A stretch of DNA of 44,927 nucleotides from Tetragenococcus halophilus (lineage in GTDB: Bacteria > Bacillota > Bacilli > Lactobacillales > Enterococcaceae), in contig NZ_JAKEIT010000020.1 in the NCBI RefSeq assembly GCF_021474685.1, positions 1 to 44,927 on the forward strand. Reading direction: 5' to 3'. The translations under genes were made by a program, and so were the position numbers. Of the stretch, positions 36,646 through 44,927 are shown one piece after another. The notes beneath the pieces are model-generated. The model was not told where the DNA came from. It did no database searches and saw only the letters and a list, made by a program, of their open reading frames with translations. Numbering within the stretch: position 1 is the stretch's first letter; the number at the start of each line of letters is the position of its first letter.

Positions 36646-37164
36646 TTATAGAGGTTTGGAAAAGTAGGTCAACGGTTCATCGCTGACTTTTTTCATTTGA
36701 TTTTTCTTTTCGTAAATCATTTCTGTTAACTCATCGGAAAGTTCTTCGACCAACATACGCGCGCCTTTAAATGTGTAGCCGCCAATTTGAACCGTTTCTT
36801 CAGGAGATAAAACGACCTTACGAGTAGCAATTCTTTTAAAAAACTCATCCAAAAAATAATTAGGTAAATAAAAGCTATTCTGAGCTGCAAAAGAATGTAA
36901 ATAAATATAATCATCCACCGTAATATAGCAATCATCAAAAGCGTTAAAACTGGTGTATTGCTCCATCATAATGACCCGTTTATCCAAAATTTCTACTATT
37001 TTTTTATTTAATAATACTAAAGTTTCAATCTCTTTGACCTTATGCTCTAGCATTCTTCTTTTTTCATCTTTACGTTGATCATATCGTATACGTAAATTAA
37101 ACGCGACCGTTACAACCAATGCGCCAATTAGCACTCCTAATAAGCTTGCGATAAAAACTTGCAT
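36646..37164 (-). CDS. Membrane-anchored coiled-coil protein of unknown function
   Basis: The 172-residue protein has an N-terminal transmembrane helix (VFIASLLGVLIGALVVTVAF), then a basic juxtamembrane segment RYDQRKDEKRR. A long helical region likely to form coiled coil (residues 35-80) and a mixed C-terminal domain follow (ATRKVVLSPEETVQIGGYTF). I do not recognise the family. It is divergent from clpP and has its own terminator. It probably sits in the membrane with the domain in the cytoplasm. Confidence 0.7.
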   Translation of the reverse strand: MQVFIASLLGVLIGALVVTVAFNLRIRYDQRKDEKRRMLEHKVKEIETLVLLNKKIVEILDKRVIMMEQYTSFNAFDDCYITVDDYIYLHSFAAQNSFYLPNYFLDEFFKRIATRKVVLSPEETVQIGGYTFKGARMLVEELSDELTEMIYEKKNQMKKVSDEPLTYFSKPL

Positions 37165-37241
37165 TTAACTTGCCTCCCCATTAAAAAATAATTGATGTCT
37201 TTATTCTACCAAATTTTCTTTATCATAGCCAAGGTTTTATA

Positions 37242-37271
37242 TTTGACCTTTATTGACCAAATATGTATACT
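37242..37271 (+). promoter_or_regulatory. clpP promoter with CtsR operator
   Basis: TTTGACCTTTATTGACC (37242-37258) is a tandem heptad matching the CtsR box. TTGACC (37243-37248) and TATACT (37266-37271) are 17 bp apart, so the operator covers the -35. A second possible promoter with TATAAT lies near 37301. CtsR repression released by heat is expected. Confidence 0.9.
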
Positions 37272-37354
37272 AGCTATTAGAAAAAGATAAATGGACGTGA
37301 TATAATGTCTTTTAAACGTCTATATTTTCTATGATTTAAAAGGAGGAACATGAA

Positions 37355-37936
37355 ATGAATTTAATTCCAACAGTAATTGAACAATCAGCCCAAGGGGAAA
37401 GAGCGTATGATATATACTCTCGTTTATTAAAAGATCGTATTATTATGCTAAGTGGTGAAGTAACCGATGATCTATCTAACTCCATCATTTCACAACTACT
37501 ATTTTTAGATGCACAAGATTCGGAAAAAGATATTTATTTGTACATTAATTCGCCAGGTGGTAGTGTGACAGCTGGTTTTGCCATTTATGATACCATCAAC
37601 TTTGTCAAAGCTGACGTGCAAACCATCGTATTAGGTATGGCAGCCTCTATGGGAAGTTTCCTATTAACCGCTGGTACCAAGGGCAAACGTTTTGCTTTAC
37701 CAAATGCTGAAATCTTGATTCACCAACCATTAGGCGGTGCGCAAGGACAAGCAACTGAAATCGAAATTGCTGCTCGTCATATCTTGAAAACACGTGATCG
37801 CTTAAATGAAATCTTGGCTGAACGTACAGGTCAATCACTTGAAGTAATCAAACGCGATACCGACCGTGATAATTACATGACTGCTGAAGAAGCCAAAGAA
37901 TACGGCTTGATAGATGACATCATGACCAACAAATAA
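37355..37936 (+). CDS. clpP: ATP-dependent Clp protease proteolytic subunit
   Basis: The 193-residue protein has the full catalytic triad: Ser98 in [11 protein letters not shown], His123 in LIHQPLGG and Asp172 in [17 protein letters not shown] forms the oxyanion region. It makes the tetradecameric protease chamber that works with Clp ATPases. The ATG follows AAGGAGG. Control by CtsR is supported by the upstream operator. Confidence 0.98.
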   Translation: MNLIPTVIEQSAQGERAYDIYSRLLKDRIIMLSGEVTDDLSNSIISQLLFLDAQDSEKDIYLYINSPGGSVTAGFAIYDTINFVKADVQTIVLGMAASMGSFLLTAGTKGKRFALPNAEILIHQPLGGAQGQATEIEIAARHILKTRDRLNEILAERTGQSLEVIKRDTDRDNYMTAEEAKEYGLIDDIMTNK

Positions 37937-37945
37937 ACAATGATT

Positions 37946-37993
37946 AAAAGTGCCATTGTCTTTACTATTTTGGGTAAAGGCAATGGCTTTTTT
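37946..37993 (+). terminator. clpP terminator
   Basis: GCCATTGTCTTTAC pairs with GTAAAGGCAATGGC around a short loop and is followed by TTTTTTG. Confidence 0.85.
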
Positions 37994-38027
37994 GTATTTA
38001 ATAATAATTTAAGAAGACTATTAGGAC

Positions 38028-38519
38028 CTAATTCTTTTTATATTCAGTGTACTTGCCGTCCAGATAATCTTTGCCTAATTGGCAATAATGATCTACGTTT
38101 TCTTTATTGCCTTTAATTTCTTCTGGCGTTAATTCTCTAATCACTTTTGCTGGTCGTCCTAAAGCTAAGGAATTTGGCGGAATCACTGTTCCTTGGGTCA
38201 CTAAGGAACCGGCACCAATCATACTGTTCTCCCCTATCATTGCATTATTCATAACAATCGAACCCATACCGATTAAAGCGCCGTCTTCAATTTTACAACT
38301 ATGCAACAAGCACTGATGTCCTACAGTAATGTTGTTACCGAGCACACAAGAAATATCATGATCAACATGAATCACTGTTCCGTCTTGAACATTCGTCCTA
38401 TCTCCTACAAAAATAGGGGCGTAATCACCACGAAGCACACTATTAAACCAAACAGTTACCTCTTTGCCCAAAGTCACATTTCCAACAATCGTAGCATTTT
38501 CTGCAACAAAATTTTTCAT
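38028..38519 (-). CDS. Gamma-class carbonic anhydrase-like hexapeptide protein
   Basis: The 163-residue left-handed beta-helix protein has the YrdA/PaaY pattern: VWFNSVLRGDYAPI, DGTVIHVDHD and VGHQCLLHSCKIEDG. The three His residues that bind metal are present in HVDHD and VGHQCLLH. Whether it hydrates carbon dioxide or does something else is not certain for this group. It stands alone, convergent with clpP. Repeat array C lies just upstream of it. Confidence 0.88.
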   Translation of the reverse strand: MKNFVAENATIVGNVTLGKEVTVWFNSVLRGDYAPIFVGDRTNVQDGTVIHVDHDISCVLGNNITVGHQCLLHSCKIEDGALIGMGSIVMNNAMIGENSMIGAGSLVTQGTVIPPNSLALGRPAKVIRELTPEEIKGNKENVDHYCQLGKDYLDGKYTEYKKN

Positions 38520-38564
38520 AGTTTCCTCTTTCTAATCCAATTAAAATAAGAATATAAAATTATA

Positions 38565-38720
38565 AATGAGGGTTTCTTTCTCAAACTTCCCTTCATTATT
38601 ATCAAAATGAAGGGACCTCTCTCGAACTTCCCTTGATTTTGGATAAAATGAAGGTTCCTTTTCTAAACTTCCTTTCATTTCATCTAAAATGAAGGCTCCT
38701 TTGTTTAACTTCCCTTCTTT
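38565..38720. repeat. 41-nt inverted-arm repeat array C
   Basis: CTTCCCTTCATT or variants start at 38586, 38627, 38668 and 38709, an exact 41-nt period. Each full unit continues with an 8-nt gap, AATGAAGGNNCC (38606, 38647, 38688) and a 9-nt gap. A leading second-type arm (AATGAGGGTTTC) is at 38565. The first unit has 10 of 12 arm positions complementary. A 70-codon frame across it is a repeat product and is not called. Confidence 0.92.
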
Positions 38721-38751
38721 TGTAAAGTATATCATATCACTCACTAGCAAC

Positions 38752-38790
38752 AAAAAAGCGACACCAACTTATAGTCAGCGCCGCTTTTTC
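38752..38790 (-). terminator. Terminator of the ABC exporter operon
   Basis: On the minus strand AGCGGCGCTGAC pairs with GTTGGTGTCGCT through a stem with several G-U pairs, then a T6 run. It follows the exporter stop at 38793. Confidence 0.75.
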
Positions 38791-38792
38791 TC

Positions 38793-40547
38793 TTATTCTT
38801 GGTCTGCAAATTGGCTATTATATAGCTCTGCATAAAAACCATTTTTAGCAAGTAAAGTATCATGCGTTCCTTGTTCGATAATAGAACCATGATCCATAAC
38901 TAAAATCAAATCCGCATCACGAATGGTTGACAAGCGATGGGCAATAACGAAACTGGTCCGTCCTTTCATCACTTGATCCATTGCTCTTTGAATCAATGCT
39001 TCTAGACGGGTATCTACTGAACTGGTTGCTTCATCTAAGATCAAAATTTCAGGATCAGAAATAATTGCCCTTGCAATTGTTAATAATTGTTTTTGTCCAA
39101 GAGAAACATTATCTCCTTCTGAAGCAATTTCCATATCATAGCCTTCTGGTATCGTCCGGATAAAGTGGTCAACATTGGCTGTTTTAGCAGCATCTACTAC
39201 TTCATAATCGGTAGCATCTAACTTACCAAAACGAATATTATCTGCGATTGTCCCACCGTAGAGCCAAGCATCTTGTAATACCATACCAAATAATGAACGA
39301 ACATCACTTCGGTTCATTTCCTTAGTATCAATCCCGTCGATTTTGATCGCGCCATCATCTACATCATAAAAACGCATCAACAGATTGATTATAGTTGTTT
39401 TCCCAGCGCCAGTTGGACCAACGATCGCTACGGTCTGACCTGCTTTTACACTCAAGTTCAAATCTTCGATCAATGGCTCATTTTGTTTATAAGAAAAATA
39501 AACATGATCAAATTCAACATCACCTTGGACATATGCAGGCAAAGCTACTTCATTTTCACTTGCTTTTTCTTCTTCTTCATCTAAAACTTCAAATACACGA
39601 CGAGAAGAAGCAGAAGCACTTTGTAGCATAGCAGATAATTGCGTGATATTTCCCATTGGTTGACTGACTTGCCAAATATATTGGATGAAAGCTTGTAGTT
39701 GACCAACCACAATCACACCACTTAGGACATTTAAACTACCAAAAACCGCAATCACTATATAAGTTAAGTAAGCCGTTGATTGAACCAATGGCATCATAAG
39801 TCCTGAAATAAATTGCGCTTTAAACCCATTTTCTTTAACAGAGCGATTTACTTTTCTAAAGTTTTCGGATGTTTCATGTTCACGTCCAAAAAGTTTAATG
39901 ACATTAAAACCTGTCATATGTTCTTGTACGAAACCATTCATTTCACCTAAAGAGTTTTGCATTCCATTAAAGTATTTTTGCGATTTTGAAATAACAAAAC
40001 GCGAAATAAAATAGGAAGCTGGAATCATAAGTACAGCTGCTAGTGCCATATAAACATTAATATAAAACATCATTGAGACAGATAATACAATACTCAAAAA
40101 AGCATTCACTAATTGAACTAATGATTGTTGTAAAGCGCCACTAACAACATCCACGTCATTAGTCACACGCGAGAACACATTACCTTGTTGGTGAGTATCA
40201 AAGTAAGAAACCGGCAATCGATTGATTTTATGCGAAATATCTTTACGCAAATCTTTCATTGATGATTGTACAACACCGGTCATTAACAAACCAGCAGCCA
40301 ATTGTGATCCCCCATAACCAATACCAATAAGGACAATGGCAATTACCGTTTGTTTGATGTAAGCAAAATTTATCGGATCACCATTTGAAATATTACGACT
40401 GATTTCTGTGGTTGGAAGTCCTGTAACATAAGGCAAGGCAGTATTAAAGCCCACCGTTGCAACTACTAGAAACATGACGAAAATAAATTTAAATTTATAT
40501 GGTTTTATATATTGTCCTACACGTTTTAAAGAAGAAAAAGTATTCAT
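38793..40547 (-). CDS. efrB: Heterodimeric ABC exporter, canonical-site subunit (EfrB-like)
   Basis: The 584-residue half-transporter has six transmembrane helices and an ATPase domain with GPTGAGKTT, a Walker B ending ILDEATSSVD (catalytic Glu present) and the H-loop His in FVIAHRLST. Its own signature loop is degenerate (VSLGQKQ instead of LSGGQ). This is the partner that supplies the active Walker B in asymmetric exporters such as EfrAB and LmrCD. The start overlaps the end of the partner gene (ATGA). Multidrug export is expected; substrates cannot be read. Confidence 0.88.
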   Translation of the reverse strand: MNTFSSLKRVGQYIKPYKFKFIFVMFLVVATVGFNTALPYVTGLPTTEISRNISNGDPINFAYIKQTVIAIVLIGIGYGGSQLAAGLLMTGVVQSSMKDLRKDISHKINRLPVSYFDTHQQGNVFSRVTNDVDVVSGALQQSLVQLVNAFLSIVLSVSMMFYINVYMALAAVLMIPASYFISRFVISKSQKYFNGMQNSLGEMNGFVQEHMTGFNVIKLFGREHETSENFRKVNRSVKENGFKAQFISGLMMPLVQSTAYLTYIVIAVFGSLNVLSGVIVVGQLQAFIQYIWQVSQPMGNITQLSAMLQSASASSRRVFEVLDEEEEKASENEVALPAYVQGDVEFDHVYFSYKQNEPLIEDLNLSVKAGQTVAIVGPTGAGKTTIINLLMRFYDVDDGAIKIDGIDTKEMNRSDVRSLFGMVLQDAWLYGGTIADNIRFGKLDATDYEVVDAAKTANVDHFIRTIPEGYDMEIASEGDNVSLGQKQLLTIARAIISDPEILILDEATSSVDTRLEALIQRAMDQVMKGRTSFVIAHRLSTIRDADLILVMDHGSIIEQGTHDTLLAKNGFYAELYNSQFADQE

Positions 40548-42277
40548 TGTCCTAACTCCTCCTTCGTTAATTGAGACGAAGCAATGTCGTAATAAACGGA
40601 GCTAGATTTTAGTAACTCTTCATGTGTTCCTATACCGACAATATTTCCTTCGTTCAATACAATAATTCGATCTGCCCCCATAATCGTGCTCACTCGTTGA
40701 GCAACAATCAATACGGTGGCATTTGTTGTTTCTTTATCAATTCTTTCACGCAATTTTGCGTCTGTCGCAAAGTCCAAAGCAGAAAAACTGTCATCAAATA
40801 TATAAAGATCAGGTCTTCTTACAACAGCTCTAGCAATGGCTAAGCGTTGTTTTTGCCCACCAGAAAAGTTAGAGCCACCTTCAGCTATCTGTGTATCTAA
40901 ACCATCTACTAATTCAGAAACAAAATCGCTAGCTTGCGCGATATCTATGGCTTCATACAATTCTTCATCCGTTGCGTCTTTTTTCCCGTAGAGAAGATTT
41001 TCTCTGAGTGTTCCAGAAAACAAAACAGCTTTTTGCGGTACATAACCAATCTTCTGACGTAAAGCAGCAATATCATAATCGCGAACATCGATACCATCTA
41101 CCAAAATTTCACCTTCACTAACATCATAAAGACGAGGGATCAATTGAATTAAAGTAGATTTTCCGCTACCGGTACTCCCGATAAAAGCGACTGTTTCGCC
41201 GGGCTTGGCTGAAAAGGTCGCGTCACGAATCACTGGAGCCTCGGCATGTCCTGGATAAGCAAAAGTAACATCATCAAAGGCTAAGTAACCATTCGTTTCT
41301 GTCGTTGTTACGCCATTTTTTTTATTTTCTATAATAGGTTCAGTATCCATTGCTTCTTGAATTCTGTTTGCTGATACTGCCGCTCTTGGATACATCATAA
41401 AAATCGTAGAAAACATCATAAATGAAAACAATGCGTGGAATATATATTCAATAAAAGCAATCAAATTCCCCACTTCTAATGTTCCAGCATCTATTTGGAT
41501 ACTTCCTTGCCAGATGATATAAGCCATCACGGTATTAAATAGAAAGAAAAATCCTGGCTGCGCTGAAGACATCAAACGAAACAAGTTTTTGGAACTTTTT
41601 TCAAAGGCGTCATTTACTTTGCCAAAACGTCTTTCTTCAAAATCTTCATTAACAAAAGCGCGAATGACACGCAATCCTGACAAGTTTTCTCGTAAAATAT
41701 TATTCAACCGGTCAAAATTTCCTTGTTGTTTCCTGGATAATGGGTCAGAAAAACGAGCGATCGCTACAACACCGATCAACAAGAATGGCAATGCCACTAA
41801 GACATAAGCACCTAAACTTGCACTCGTTCGTATGACCATAACCAGACTTGCAATAAACATCATCGGCGTCATAAAACCAGTTCGTAAAAGGTTTTGCATA
41901 AACAACATAATTTGATAAGCATCATTAGTTACACGGGTAATCAATGATGGAACACCTAGTTGTTCATATTCATTATGAGAATATCCTTGTATTTTCTCAA
42001 AAAGATCTTGGCGAATGGAGGCTGTTACATTAGTAGTGATACGGGACATAAAATACCCCAGAGAGATATTCATTAATACACCAACAACGACCACTGCTAA
42101 CATGATTAAGCCTATTTTTTTAATATACGCATCATCATTATTGGCGACCCCCACATCGATCATTTGGCTTAACAATGTAGGTAATCCTAGTTCAATAATA
42201 ATAAACCCGAAAACACAAATGAAATTAAAGAATAATAACCCTTTGTTTTTCAAAGTATAATGCAACATTAATTTCAA
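40544..42277 (-). CDS. efrA: Heterodimeric ABC exporter, degenerate-site subunit (EfrA-like)
   Basis: The 577-residue half-transporter has six transmembrane helices and an ATPase domain with GSTGSGKST and a canonical FSGGQKQRLAIARA signature. Walker B reads LYIFDDSFSALD with Asp in place of the catalytic Glu, and the H-loop His is Gln (VAQRVST). So one of the two ATP sites of the dimer is non-catalytic, as known for this class. The start is a TTG at 42275-42277 with AGGAGGG upstream. It is cotranscribed with efrB. Confidence 0.88.
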   Translation of the reverse strand: MKLMLHYTLKNKGLLFFNFICVFGFIIIELGLPTLLSQMIDVGVANNDDAYIKKIGLIMLAVVVVGVLMNISLGYFMSRITTNVTASIRQDLFEKIQGYSHNEYEQLGVPSLITRVTNDAYQIMLFMQNLLRTGFMTPMMFIASLVMVIRTSASLGAYVLVALPFLLIGVVAIARFSDPLSRKQQGNFDRLNNILRENLSGLRVIRAFVNEDFEERRFGKVNDAFEKSSKNLFRLMSSAQPGFFFLFNTVMAYIIWQGSIQIDAGTLEVGNLIAFIEYIFHALFSFMMFSTIFMMYPRAAVSANRIQEAMDTEPIIENKKNGVTTTETNGYLAFDDVTFAYPGHAEAPVIRDATFSAKPGETVAFIGSTGSGKSTLIQLIPRLYDVSEGEILVDGIDVRDYDIAALRQKIGYVPQKAVLFSGTLRENLLYGKKDATDEELYEAIDIAQASDFVSELVDGLDTQIAEGGSNFSGGQKQRLAIARAVVRRPDLYIFDDSFSALDFATDAKLRERIDKETTNATVLIVAQRVSTIMGADRIIVLNEGNIVGIGTHEELLKSSSVYYDIASSQLTKEELGQ

Positions 42278-42657
42278 ATTTATCCCTCCTTTTTTTGAGC
42301 AATTACTTTAAAGATAGCATATAGATATGAAAAAAGTAAAGAAAATGAGAAGCGTTTTTAACAAGTTTTTTCAAACCTTTTTTCATATAAAAATACACCA
42401 TCCTTTTCTTCATAAGGGACTTTATATTTTCATGTAATTTTCTTGTTTTTGCCGGCGCATTTCTATACTTATTTTTATTTGTGTGATAAACTATCAATGG
42501 ATAATTGGTTATAACTTAAAAAGATATAATTGCTAACTACTTTCAACAATTATAGATGATTAAGTTGCCAAAAACGGACCTATTTTGGATCAATCTTCAC
42601 TTATAAATTTAAGTAAAAAGTCAAATAAATAAAGATGCAATAAAGGAGAACATACAC
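42278..42657. other. Gene-free divergent region between the exporter operon and rpoY
   Basis: About 380 bp of AT-rich DNA between efrA and rpoY. A 64-codon minus-strand frame (42303-42497) lacks a ribosome site and looks spurious. Promoters for both directions must lie here, but none is clear enough to place. Confidence 0.6.
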
Positions 42658-42870
42658 ATGATCTACAAAGTTTATTATCAAGAAACAAAAGAACGTAACC
42701 CTAAAAGAGAACAAACACACTCTTTATACGTGGACGTTGACGATGTAGTGAAAGCTCGTCACATCGTCGAAGAAAATACCCCATATAATATCGAATATAT
42801 ACAAGAATTAACTGGAAATCACTTAGAATATGAAAAAGAACAAGCTGATTTCCATATAACGGAGTTTTAA
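42658..42870 (+). CDS. rpoY: RNA polymerase epsilon subunit
   Basis: The 70-residue protein opens [20 protein letters not shown] and matches the RpoY (formerly DUF1447) family of small RNA polymerase subunits in Firmicutes. It is followed at 1 bp by rnjA, the conserved order. AAAGGAG precedes the ATG. Confidence 0.95.
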   Translation: MIYKVYYQETKERNPKREQTHSLYVDVDDVVKARHIVEENTPYNIEYIQELTGNHLEYEKEQADFHITEF

Positions 42871-42871
42871 C

Positions 42872-44551
42872 ATGAAATTATCGCTTAAAAACAACGAAAC
42901 AGGTATTTTCGCTGTTGGCGGATTAGGTGAAATCGGGAAGAACTGTTATGGGGTACAATTCCAAGATGAAATCGTCTTAATTGACGCAGGAATTAAGTTT
43001 CCAGAAGACGAATTACTTGGCATTGACTATGTGATTCCTGATTATAGTTACATTGTTCAAAACATCCAAAAAGTAAAAGCTTTAGTCGTTACACACGGTC
43101 ATGAAGATCATATTGGCGGAATTCCTTATTTACTAAAACAAGTAAATATTCCTATTTATGCCGGACCGTTAGCTTTAGCTTTGATTACAAACAAGTTAGA
43201 CGAACATGGTCTACTGCGCGATGCAGAACTTCATGAAATCAATGAAGACACTGTAATCCGTTTTCGTAAGACTTCTGTCAGCTTCTTTAGAACAACCCAC
43301 AGTATCCCGGATGCTTTAGGGATTGTTGTGAAGACGCCGTCAGGAAATATCGTTGAAACTGGTGATTTTAAATTTGACTTTACACCAGTTGGCGAACCAG
43401 CAAATCTTCATAAAATGGCAAAGGTTGGCGAAGAAGGCGTGCTTTGTTTACTATCAGATAGTACAAACGCTGAGATTCCTACTTTTACTAAATCTGAAAA
43501 AACGATTGGCTCTTCTATCCTTAAAATTTTTGAAAAGGTAGAAGGACGAATTATTTTTGCTAGTTTTGCTTCCAACATTTTCCGTTTGCAACAAGCTGCT
43601 GAAGCTGCAGTTGCTTATGGACGTAAAATTGCCGTTTTTGGTCGCAGTATGGAAAATGCGATTGCCAATGGACAACGTCTTGGCTACATCAATGTCCCAG
43701 ATGGAACATTTGTTGATTCGCGCGAGTTGAACTCTCTGCCGGCAGATAAAACAATGATTTTATGTACAGGTTCTCAAGGGGAACCGATGGCAGCTTTAAG
43801 CCGAATCGCTAATGGCACCCACCGACAAATCCAAATTCAGCCAGACGATACCGTGATCTTTTCTAGTTCACCAATTCCTGGAAATACGACTAGCGTAAAT
43901 CGCTTGATCAATTCATTATTAGAATCAGGTGCTGAAGTCATTCATGGCAAGATCAACAACATTCACACTTCTGGTCACGGTGGTCAAGAAGAACAAAAAT
44001 TGATGTTGCGCTTGATGAAGCCCAAATATTTCATGCCGATTCATGGTGAGTTTCGTATGTTGAAAATTCATAGCCAATTAGCTGAAAATACTGGAATTCC
44101 TAAAGAAAATTGTTTTTTGATGGAAAACGGCGACATGCTAGCTTTAACCCAAGATTCAGCTCGCCCATGTGGTCACTTTAACGCAGACGACACTTATATC
44201 GATGGTAGTGGTATCGGCGATATCGGAAATATCGTTTTAAAAGATCGGCGAATTCTTTCTGAAGAAGGTTTAGTGATCGCTGTAGCAACTATCGATAAAA
44301 GTAAAAAGGAAATCCTAGCAGGACCAGATATTTTATCGCGTGGATTTGTTTATATGCGTGAATCTGGTGACTTGATTAAAAAAGGACAAAACATCCTTTA
44401 TAATGCATTACGTGATGCACTAAATCAACAAGATGCCAGTGAATATAAATTAAGAGAAGCAATGAGCCAAGCGTTACAACCGTTTCTTGTCGAACAAACG
44501 CAGCGTCATCCAATGATTTTATCTATGATTATGACACCCGATCATAAATAG
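42872..44551 (+). CDS. rnjA: Ribonuclease J1
   Basis: The 559-residue metallo-beta-lactamase/beta-CASP nuclease has the zinc motif THGHEDH at residues 74-80. [18 protein letters not shown], the beta-[15 protein letters not shown] and the SGHGG and PIHGEFRML segments follow. It acts as a 5-prime exonuclease and endonuclease in mRNA decay and rRNA maturation. It is coupled to rpoY. Confidence 0.97.
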   Translation: MKLSLKNNETGIFAVGGLGEIGKNCYGVQFQDEIVLIDAGIKFPEDELLGIDYVIPDYSYIVQNIQKVKALVVTHGHEDHIGGIPYLLKQVNIPIYAGPLALALITNKLDEHGLLRDAELHEINEDTVIRFRKTSVSFFRTTHSIPDALGIVVKTPSGNIVETGDFKFDFTPVGEPANLHKMAKVGEEGVLCLLSDSTNAEIPTFTKSEKTIGSSILKIFEKVEGRIIFASFASNIFRLQQAAEAAVAYGRKIAVFGRSMENAIANGQRLGYINVPDGTFVDSRELNSLPADKTMILCTGSQGEPMAALSRIANGTHRQIQIQPDDTVIFSSSPIPGNTTSVNRLINSLLESGAEVIHGKINNIHTSGHGGQEEQKLMLRLMKPKYFMPIHGEFRMLKIHSQLAENTGIPKENCFLMENGDMLALTQDSARPCGHFNADDTYIDGSGIGDIGNIVLKDRRILSEEGLVIAVATIDKSKKEILAGPDILSRGFVYMRESGDLIKKGQNILYNALRDALNQQDASEYKLREAMSQALQPFLVEQTQRHPMILSMIMTPDHK

Positions 44552-44582
44552 AAAGAGCAGCCTGAAAAATGGCTGCTTTTTT
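44551..44582 (+). terminator. rpoY-rnjA terminator
   Basis: AGCAGCC pairs with GGCTGCT around an 8-nt loop, followed by TTTTTT. Repeat array D starts 18 nt later. Confidence 0.88.
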
Positions 44583-44600
44583 ACATCCTTATTTCTACAT

Positions 44601-44927
44601 ATTCAACACTAGTTTTAATTATCTATGTGCTATCTTTACTCATTCAACATAGGTTTCGCGTTTCTATGGGCTATCTTTGCTTATTCAACATAGGTTCCTC
44701 ATTTCTATGGGCTATCTCCATTCATTCAACATAGGTTTCTCATTTCTATGGGCTATCTTTGCTCATTCAACATAGGTTTCGCGTTTCTATGGGCTATCTC
44801 CATTCATTCAACATAGGTTTCTCATTTCTATGGGCTATCTTTGCTCATTCAACATAGGTTTCGCGTTTCTATGGGCTATCTTTGCTTATTCAGTATTAGT
44901 TTTCTTTTTTATACTACTTTTTTTCAT
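44601..44927. repeat. 41-nt inverted-arm repeat array D (reaches the window end)
   Basis: ATTCAACATAGG or a variant starts at 44601, 44642, 44683, 44724, 44765, 44806, 44847 and 44888. All seven steps are exactly 41 nt. Each is followed by a 9-nt gap, TCTATGGGCTAT, and an 8-nt gap. Arms match the inverse of each other at 7 of 12 positions. The first and last copies (ATTCAACACTAG, ATTCAGTATTAG) are degenerate and the inner ones nearly identical. Gap variants recur: TTTCGCGTT and TTTCTCATT in the 9-nt gap, CTTTGCTC and CTCCATTC in the 8-nt gap. The array may continue past the window. Confidence 0.92.

Noticed and set aside
38541-38753. 70-codon minus-strand frame
   Set aside because: It covers repeat array C; the protein repeats follow the 41-nt units.
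42303-42497. 64-codon minus-strand frame
   Set aside because: No ribosome site, AT-driven composition and no recognisable domain.
44601-44927. CRISPR array
   Set aside because: The arms are 12 nt and the gaps 8 and 9 nt, far too short, the gap variants recur, and no cas genes are present.

Overview
The window is AT-rich, low-GC Gram-positive chromosome. Gene content and order (glnR-glnA, miaA-hflX, murA-rho-rpmE2, rpoY-rnjA, an EfrAB-like exporter, asp23/amaP stress genes, a pyrG leader that starts with GGGC) point to Enterococcaceae. Tetragenococcus is my best guess, inferred from protein resemblance only. Most genes lie on the minus strand. No tRNA, rRNA, intact insertion sequence, phage or CRISPR array was recognised.

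Region by region. 1-5.2 kb is accessory and decaying: a dead S66 peptidase fragment, a DJ-1/PfpI protein, mazE next to a broken mazF, gloB, an alcohol-dehydrogenase-like gene without an ATG start, a GyrI-like protein, and two repeat arrays. 5.2-14.5 kb holds small-molecule and stress functions (oxidoreductase, TspO, methyltransferase, GNAT, UvrA-like ATPase, lipoprotein, DexB-like glucosidase, VOC protein, an SDR remnant, acetyltransferase), then a LysR regulator. 15.6-17.6 kb is an Asp23/AmaP envelope-stress operon. 18.7-21.9 kb is an orphan sugar-phosphate cassette (TIM-like, YjbQ, class II aldolase) divergent from a SorC-type regulator. 22.5-25.2 kb has a LytTR/DUF3021 pair and an ABC-F resistance gene with a MTASMRLR-type leader peptide and attenuator. 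25.7-37.9 kb is conserved housekeeping: rpmE2, rho, murA, fba, pyrG, glnA, glnR, hflX, miaA, a glycerophosphodiesterase and clpP. 38-44.6 kb carries a gamma-carbonic anhydrase, a heterodimeric ABC exporter, rpoY and rnjA.

Regulation is readable at several places: paired GlnR boxes on the glnRA promoter, a CtsR box on the clpP promoter, a CTP-sensing pyrG attenuator, a cre-like site at dexB, and a palindrome beside the promoter of the TIM-like operon.

The most unusual feature is a set of five intergenic repeat arrays (2850-3078, 4694-4828, 17774-17868, 38565-38720, 44601-44927). Their sequences differ, but all share one geometry: 12-nt arms in alternating orientation, separated by alternating gaps of 8 and 9 nt, giving an exact 41-nt period. 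The shared geometry with different arm sequences suggests a repeat superfamily held by structure rather than sequence. I know of no named family like it.
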